Positions 7,600 to 11,192 of a stretch of 11,192 nt of DNA are shown piece by piece. The notes beneath the pieces were generated by a model. That model saw nothing but the letters and a program-made list of their open reading frames with translations. It was not told the DNA's origin and did not search any database. Position 1 is the first letter of the stretch, and every line of letters starts with the position of its first letter. The stretch is from an uncultured Ruminococcus sp. (GTDB taxonomy: Bacteria; Bacillota; Clostridia; Oscillospirales; Acutalibacteraceae): assembly GCA_902773155.1 (NCBI GenBank), contig CACYDK010000103.1, forward strand, positions 1 to 11,192, in the 5' to 3' direction. The translations under genes were made by a program, and so were the position numbers.

Positions 7600-7734
7600 T
7601 GTCAGGAGATGAGAGACCTGACAACAAACTTCCGCCTTAGCGGATATGAAAAACGCTTTCCACGTTTTCACGTTAATTTCAAAACTTCTAAATCCGGGAA
7701 GAGCCGTTCGTTTGAACGGCTTTTCTCGGTTTTT
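7600..7734 (+). ncRNA. Candidate free-standing small RNA, family not recognised
   Basis: Between a near-consensus promoter and a strong terminator lie about 135 bases that fold as a chain of hairpins: TGTCAGG/CCTGACA (7600-7606 with 7617-7623, ten-base purine-rich loop AGATGAGAGA); TCCGC/GCGGA (7631-7635 with 7640-7644, loop CTTA); TGAAAAACG/CGTTTTCA with one bulged A (7647-7655 with 7663-7670); a single-stranded A/U-rich linker (7671-7693); and the terminator hairpin. I compared it by memory with 6S, SRP RNA, T-box, and the FMN, TPP, c-di-GMP, THF, fluoride and guanidine riboswitches and saw none of their conserved cores. A separate promoter for queT follows, so this unit does not need to be a leader, though read-through past the terminator into queT would make it one. 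The purine loop (AGGAGA) could act as a seed against other messages. Confidence 0.6.
7694..7734 (+). terminator. Rho-independent terminator of the small RNA
   Basis: CCGGGAAGAGCCGTTC (7694-7709) pairs along its full 16 bases with 7714-7729, including two G-U pairs, around the loop GTTT, and is followed by five T (7730-7734). It lies upstream of the queT promoter and so insulates queT from the preceding transcript. Confidence 0.9.
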
Positions 7735-7744
7735 GGCATAATGC

Positions 7745-7773
7745 TTGCATTTTCGTACAGCTTGTGCTAGAAT
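7745..7773 (+). promoter_or_regulatory. Promoter of queT, extended -10 type
   Basis: TTGCAT (7745-7750), 17-bp spacer, TAGAAT (7768-7773), with TGC directly before the -10 giving an extended -10 element. The start point would be near 7780, just upstream of the riboswitch. Confidence 0.75.
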
Positions 7774-7792
7774 ACTTCTTGCGCTACGGCGC

Positions 7793-7834
7793 GGTCTGTT
7801 CGCAAAATCCAGACCATAATAAAAACTACGGAGG
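7793..7834 (+). promoter_or_regulatory. preQ1-I riboswitch controlling queT translation
   Basis: The leader carries a short stem GGTCTG/CAGACC (7793-7798 and 7810-7815... pairing CAGACC ends at 7815), a small loop TTCGCAAAATC, then the A-rich tail ATAATAAAAACTACGGAGG reaching to 7834. Stem, small loop with a C directly before the 3' stem strand (the position that pairs with the ligand in solved preQ1-I aptamers), and an A-rich tail are the hallmarks of this class; the loop closely resembles that of the Thermoanaerobacter aptamer. Loop bases TTCG (7799-7802) can pair with CGGA (7829-7832), forming the pseudoknot over part of the GGAGG ribosome binding site, so ligand binding should hide it and shut translation. 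Class, ligand and the downstream preQ1-transport gene agree. Confidence 0.85.
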
Positions 7835-7843
7835 AATTTAATA

Positions 7844-8371
7844 ATGAGAAAAAAAACACTGTTCATCGTGCAGGCGGCTATTATAGCGGCCTTGTACGCG
7901 TCACTCACGCTCGGCCAGATGATTCTTTTGCCGGGAACCGCGGATATGGCGGTTCAGTTCAGAGTTTCGGAAGCGCTGACGATACTTGCCCTCTACACCG
8001 GAGCGGCTATTCCCGGTCTGACGATCGGCTGCGTGATCGGCAACATCCTCAGCGGAGTTGGCGCTGTTGATATGATTTTCGGACCGGCCGCGAGCTTTTT
8101 TGCGGTGGTCGCGATGTACGCGCTTAGAAACGTGCGCGTCTTTAAGCTGCCAATACCCGCGGCGCTTATGCCTGCTCTGTTCAACGGCCTCATAGTCGGA
8201 TTCGAGATCGACTTCTTCTTCATCAACAATCTGAGCTTCAACTTCACCGACTTCCTCATTCAGGGAGGCTTCGTAGCTCTTGGAGAGCTTGCGGTATTGT
8301 TTGTGCTCGGAATACCGCTTTCGATTATGATCGAAAAAACCGGACTAAACAAAAGAGTTCTAAACGAATAA
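7844..8371 (+). CDS. queT: QueT, substrate-binding (S) subunit of a queuosine-precursor ECF transporter
   Basis: A 175-residue membrane protein of the QueT family, about six transmembrane helices, that captures a 7-deazaguanine queuosine precursor (preQ1 or similar) and works with a shared ECF energising module (two ATPases and a T protein) encoded elsewhere. Visible features: a basic MRKK start followed by the first helix with AAIIAALYASLTL (11-23); the family-typical segment QFRVSEALTILAL (38-50); IPGLTIGCVIGN (56-67), matching the alanine/glycine-rich helix region of ECF S subunits; and a last helix around 147-163 with a short basic tail. Start: ATG 7844 with GGAGG (7830-7834) nine bases upstream, embedded in the preQ1-I riboswitch, which independently supports the substrate assignment. 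Its solitary position, away from ATPase genes, is normal for group II ECF systems. Confidence 0.93.
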   Translation: MRKKTLFIVQAAIIAALYASLTLGQMILLPGTADMAVQFRVSEALTILALYTGAAIPGLTIGCVIGNILSGVGAVDMIFGPAASFFAVVAMYALRNVRVFKLPIPAALMPALFNGLIVGFEIDFFFINNLSFNFTDFLIQGGFVALGELAVLFVLGIPLSIMIEKTGLNKRVLNE

Positions 8372-8421
8372 GAAGGCTCTGTAAAAGCACACAAAATCAT
8401 ATACATTTATAAACAATGCTT

Positions 8422-8466
8422 AAAAAAGCACATAACCGAAAGGAATGACGGTTGTGTGCTTTTTTC
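8422..8466 (+). terminator. Rho-independent terminator of queT
   Basis: AAAAAAGCACATAACCG (8422-8438) pairs with CGGTTGTGTGCTTTTTT (8449-8465) with one wobble; the A and T runs make it readable on both strands. An upstream copy of the 5' arm (AAAAGCACACAA, 8383-8394) is an exact complement of 8452-8463 and could form a competing, larger-looped hairpin. Confidence 0.9.
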
Positions 8467-8538
8467 TTTTGTGGGACTCAGGCCATCAGGCGGCGGAACC
8501 TTATGTTTCATAAACGCTCCTCCCTACTCCGTAATGCG

Positions 8539-8573
8539 ACAAAACGGAGCGGAAGCGTTTGCCGCTTCCGCTC
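8539..8573 (-). terminator. Rho-independent terminator of the LRR protein gene
   Basis: Perfect 11-bp stem GAGCGGAAGCG/CGCTTCCGCTC (8547-8557 with 8563-8573) with a five-base loop, ten bases past the stop codon, followed on the minus strand by CGTTTTG. Between this and the queT terminator (8467-8538) I see no gene or clear signal. Confidence 0.85.
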
Positions 8574-8582
8574 GTAAAAATA

Positions 8583-11072
8583 TCAGTTTACTTTTATCTT
8601 TATTGTTTTGACAAGCTTTTTAGATTTATAATCTGCGTTGCCTTTGGCGTTGATTTGTACTGTAACTTTGTAAGTGCCCTTCTCAGCCTTTTTCCATTTA
8701 TTAAAGGTGATAACTCCTTTAGCGTTGATTTTCAGGAATTTTTTGATTTTAGCCGCTTTGGTGATTTTACAGCTTACCTTACCCTGCGCATCCTTGATCG
8801 TTATCGCATTAATGGTCTGAGCCTTTTTCTTTAGCTTTTTGAGTTTGACTGTTTTAGTCTTAACACTAACTTTAATCGGGTTGGCTTTTTTGACTGTTAC
8901 CGAAGGCTTATCTGTGTTCGACTGTGTCGGCTCAACTACAGGAGTTGTGGGCTCGGGAGTAGTCGGCTGCGGTTCAGTCGTTACAGGTTCGGTAGGTTTA
9001 TCCGTTTCAGGCTCAGTCAGCTTTGATGTAGCAGGTTCAGTCGGTTTATCCGTTTCAGACTCGGTCGGTTTATCCGTTACAGGCTGTGTTTCAATAGGCT
9101 CGGTAGGTTCATCAGTCGTCGGTTGCGTCTCAACAGGCTCAGTAGGCTTATCCGCTTCTGGCTGCGTCTCTGTAGGCTCAGTCGGATTATCAATTATCGT
9201 TGGCTCTGTGGTTGCAGGCTCGGTCGGCTTATTGGGTAATTTAATAAATTCAAAGCCATTATTCCGAGCGTAGTTTTCAGCCGCGCTGCCCTCATAACCA
9301 TATATGATAAAATTATCAATCTTTTCACCTCGTTCATAATATCCAAACGCAAACTTTCCAATACTCGTGACAGAGTCAGGAATAGTTACATTAACAAGTC
9401 CTGTACATTCCCAAAAAGCACCAATTCCAATACTCGTGACAGAGTCGGGAATGTTTATGCTCGTCAATCCTGTACAACCGTAAAACGCACCTTCACCGAT
9501 ACTCGTGACCGAGTCGGGAATGGTTACGCTAATAAGTCCCGTGCAACCAAAAAACATATCCACTCCGATACTCGTGACAGAGTATGGAATGGTTACATTT
9601 GTCAATCCTGTACAATAAGAAAACACATCATCTCCAATTCGTGTGACAGAGTCGGGGAGATTTATACTCGTAAGTCCTGTACAGCCGCCAAAAGCCCATT
9701 TACCAATACTCGTGACAGAGTTAGGGATTTCTATACTCATCAGTCCTGTACAACTTAAAAATGCTTCCTCACCAATACTCGTGACAGAGTCAGGGATGGT
9801 TATGCTAGTCAGTCCTGTGCAACCTTCAAAAGCAGAGTTACCGATACTCGTTACGGAGTTGCCGATTGTTATGCTCGTCAGTCTTGTGCAACCTTCAAAC
9901 ACTTTCTCACCAATCTGCGCGACGGAGTTACCTATTGTCATGCTCGTCAGTTCTTTGCAGCCGCTAAAGGCACCCACGCCGATACTTGTCACGGAGTCGG
10001 GAATCGTTACGCTCGTTAGTCTTGTGCACCGACTAAATGAAGATTCACCGATTTCCGTGACGGAGTTGGGGATTGTTACGCTCGTAAGGCTAGTGCAGCC
10101 TGAAAACGCATAATTACCGATGCTCGTAACGGAGTCGGGGATTGTTATGCTCGTCAGACCTGCGCAGCCTCCAAAAGCATTCCAGCCGATACTCGTGACG
10201 GAATCAGGGATAGATAAACTCGTCAATCCTGTGCAGCAGTAAAACGCATAATCATCTATACAAGTGACAAAGTCAGGAATAGTTGTGGCAGAACAGCCAA
10301 CTATCAACTTATTGGTTTCGGTTTCAATAATCGCGTTGCAGTTTTTACGGCTGTTATACTTTTTATTTGCAGAATCAACAGCTATTCTCTTTAGTTTGGT
10401 ACAGTTGCTAAAAGCTCCTGCTCCAATACTTGTAACTGATTTGGGAATTGTTACGCTCGTTAATCCTGCACATCCGCTAAAAGCATTACCGTAGATACTC
10501 ATTACGGAGTCGGGAATTGTAACGCTTGTAAGTCCTGTGCAGCCGCTAAACGCATAATTTTCGATACTCGTTACGGAGTCAGGGATTGTAATGCTCGTCA
10601 GACCTGTGCAACCCAAAAACGCATAGGTACCAATACTCGTTACGGAGTCAGGAATTGTTACGCTTGTCAATCCATTGCAACCTGAAAAACCGCTGAGATT
10701 CGTGACGGAGTCGGGGATCGTAATACTCGTTAGTCCTGTACAACCTTCAAACGCAGAATTATTAATCCATCTAACAGAGTTGGGAATCGTTATGCTCGTA
10801 AGCCCTGTGCAGCCGCTAAACGCAGAACCGCCGATATATGTGACAGAGTCGGGGATTACTACGCTCGTCAGTCCTATGTAACTGTAAAACGCTTCATCGC
10901 TAATACTTGTGACTGTTTTTCCATCGATTTCACTTGGAATACTCAGGCTTGATTCTGAACCGGAATAACGTGTGATTTCAACTGTTCCGTCATCAAGAAT
11001 TTCGTACTTCCAATCACCGCTTGTTTCCGCGCTTGCTGTTATCGGCGCAATTGTAAACACCCCAACAATCAT
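8583..11072 (-). CDS. Secreted BspA-type leucine-rich-repeat protein; signal peptide apparently frameshifted
   Basis: Extracellular protein, 829 residues as read from ATG 11072. Layout: remnant signal peptide ending near APITASA (9-15); short beta region; about 22 LRR_5/BspA-like repeats (56-614) of 23 residues, consensus SIGxxAFxGCTGLTSVTIPDSVT; a Thr/Pro/Glu linker (615-730); and a Lys-rich beta domain (731-829) of a kind seen in ruminococcal exported proteins. No LPXTG or dockerin is visible. Such LRR proteins are linked to adhesion, but the ligand is unknown. Start problem: ATG 11072 has no ribosome binding site and the peptide lacks its basic N-region. AAAGG (11113-11109) followed by ATG 11103 reads MRIVSI, then needs a shift of one base within about 11078-11088 to join LALLMIVGV in the main frame; in the main frame a TAG lies upstream. 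So the gene is either frameshifted or contains a sequence error. Monocistronic. Confidence 0.85.
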   Translation of the reverse strand: MIVGVFTIAPITASAETSGDWKYEILDDGTVEITRYSGSESSLSIPSEIDGKTVTSISDEAFYSYIGLTSVVIPDSVTYIGGSAFSGCTGLTSITIPNSVRWINNSAFEGCTGLTSITIPDSVTNLSGFSGCNGLTSVTIPDSVTSIGTYAFLGCTGLTSITIPDSVTSIENYAFSGCTGLTSVTIPDSVMSIYGNAFSGCAGLTSVTIPKSVTSIGAGAFSNCTKLKRIAVDSANKKYNSRKNCNAIIETETNKLIVGCSATTIPDFVTCIDDYAFYCCTGLTSLSIPDSVTSIGWNAFGGCAGLTSITIPDSVTSIGNYAFSGCTSLTSVTIPNSVTEIGESSFSRCTRLTSVTIPDSVTSIGVGAFSGCKELTSMTIGNSVAQIGEKVFEGCTRLTSITIGNSVTSIGNSAFEGCTGLTSITIPDSVTSIGEEAFLSCTGLMSIEIPNSVTSIGKWAFGGCTGLTSINLPDSVTRIGDDVFSYCTGLTNVTIPYSVTSIGVDMFFGCTGLISVTIPDSVTSIGEGAFYGCTGLTSINIPDSVTSIGIGAFWECTGLVNVTIPDSVTSIGKFAFGYYERGEKIDNFIIYGYEGSAAENYARNNGFEFIKLPNKPTEPATTEPTIIDNPTEPTETQPEADKPTEPVETQPTTDEPTEPIETQPVTDKPTESETDKPTEPATSKLTEPETDKPTEPVTTEPQPTTPEPTTPVVEPTQSNTDKPSVTVKKANPIKVSVKTKTVKLKKLKKKAQTINAITIKDAQGKVSCKITKAAKIKKFLKINAKGVITFNKWKKAEKGTYKVTVQINAKGNADYKSKKLVKTIKIKVN
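8994..9182 (-). repeat. Nested repeats in the Thr/Pro/Glu linker
   Basis: Residues 631-669 are three 13-residue units (TEPTETQPEADKP, TEPVETQPTTDEP, TEPIETQPVTDKP), followed at 670-693 by three 8-residue units (TESETDKP, TEPATSKL, TEPETDKP). The shorter unit looks like the longer one with five residues deleted, which suggests growth and loss by slippage. Such linkers usually act as flexible spacers across the cell wall and may be glycosylated. Confidence 0.75.
9231..10907 (-). repeat. Tandem array of about 22 LRR units with a 69-bp period
   Basis: DNA repeats of 69 bp encode the 23-residue LRR. Most units keep Cys in the GC-T-GLTS turn, forming a ladder of cysteines, and the IPDSVT strand. 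Exceptions: unit 4 is shortened to 21 residues (NLSGFSGCNGL...); unit 8 is interrupted by about 33 extra residues of a different type (from DSANKKYNSRKN to VGCSATTIPDFVT), which splits the array into seven plus fourteen units; units 13 and 14 have IGNSV instead of IPDSV; the last unit lacks the Cys and ends in a capping-like stretch (IDNFIIYGYEGSAAENYA). Confidence 0.9.
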
Positions 11073-11094
11073 AAGCAGAGCGAGTAATGGACAC

Positions 11095-11140
11095 TATTCT
11101 CATACATACCTTTAAGCAAGTTTACAAGGATGTGAGAATA
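11095..11140 (-). promoter_or_regulatory. Possible leader hairpin covering the LRR gene's ribosome binding site
   Basis: On the minus strand TATTCTCA (11140-11133) is the exact complement of TGAGAATA (11102-11095); adjoining CAT/ATG and CC/GG can extend the stem past small bulges. The 3' arm contains the end of AAAGG and the ATG at 11103, so folding would hide the start site. Upstream DNA to 11192 is very AT-rich (TATATT and GATAAT candidates for a -10), but I cannot define a full promoter. Confidence 0.3.
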
Positions 11141-11192
11141 AAAATGTCAGAATTATCTAATATAAAAAAATTAAGTAATAAGCAGTTAGTCG

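Noticed and set aside
7609..7770. A 53-codon plus-strand frame (MRDLTTNFRL...) inside the small-RNA unit.
   Set aside because: AGGAG directly abuts the ATG with no spacing, and the frame crosses the strong terminator and ends in the queT promoter. It is better explained by the RNA structure.
7534..7908. A 124-codon minus-strand frame across the small RNA, riboswitch and queT start.
   Set aside because: It is antisense to several well-supported plus-strand signals, and its product shows no domain character.
8407..8511. A 34-codon minus-strand frame starting at 8511 with a good GGAGG ribosome binding site seven bases upstream.
   Set aside because: It runs through the queT terminator, has a low-complexity product of no recognisable type, and no promoter was found; the gap it lies in is bounded by two terminators. 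Too little support to call a gene.
9643..10113. Long plus-strand open frames opposite the LRR array (also 10264-10494 and 10675-10881) with repetitive products.
   Set aside because: They are antisense shadows produced by the repeated 69-bp units; there are no ribosome binding sites or promoters.
9231..10907. The 69-bp periodic array considered as a CRISPR.
   Set aside because: Units are contiguous coding repeats without unique spacers and give a clear LRR consensus.

Overview
The window looks like chromosomal DNA from a low- to mid-GC Firmicute of the class Clostridia, most likely a Ruminococcus-like member of the Oscillospiraceae. The reasons are: sigma-A type promoters and strong AGGAGG-type ribosome binding sites; an MreCD-independent, stand-alone murC; a QueT vitamin transporter behind a preQ1-I riboswitch; and a secreted BspA-type leucine-rich-repeat protein ending in a lysine-rich module of a kind I associate with ruminococcal extracellular proteins. 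The taxonomic call is inference from gene content, not from a marker gene.

Layout. 1-149: the 3' end of a plus-strand gene, probably accA, closed by a terminator at 231-267. 295-1674 (minus): murC. A divergent intergenic region with a good promoter then starts a plus-strand operon (1767-5767): rlmD (TRAM/4Fe-4S 23S rRNA m5U methyltransferase), an unannotated 40-residue one-helix membrane peptide, a DltE-like short-chain dehydrogenase, and a 542-residue polytopic membrane protein resembling a GT-C (family 39-like) glycosyltransferase. Gaps are a 14-nt overlap, 4 nt and 13 nt. The operon meets a phosphohexomutase-family gene (5780-7282, minus) tail to tail over a bidirectional terminator. 

7283-7843 is a 561-bp region without a convincing protein gene, and it is the richest in signals: the mutase promoter (minus), two inverted repeats, then a strong promoter, a ~135-nt multi-hairpin RNA and a 16-bp-stem terminator that together look like a free-standing small RNA gene of unrecognised family; then a second promoter, a preQ1-I riboswitch that overlaps the Shine-Dalgarno sequence, and queT (7844-8371), the substrate-binding subunit of a queuosine-precursor ECF transporter.

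8583-11072 (minus) is a secreted cell-surface-type protein with about 22 BspA-like LRRs, a Thr/Pro/Glu linker with its own nested repeats, and a Lys-rich beta domain. Its signal peptide appears to be broken by a one-base frameshift: a ribosome binding site and start at 11103 lie in a different frame from the rest.

Most genes are housekeeping (fatty acid synthesis, cell wall, rRNA modification, sugar phosphate metabolism, queuosine supply). The items most worth a second look are the unassigned RNA at 7600-7734, the frameshifted surface protein, and the mutase with a non-standard phosphate-binding loop.
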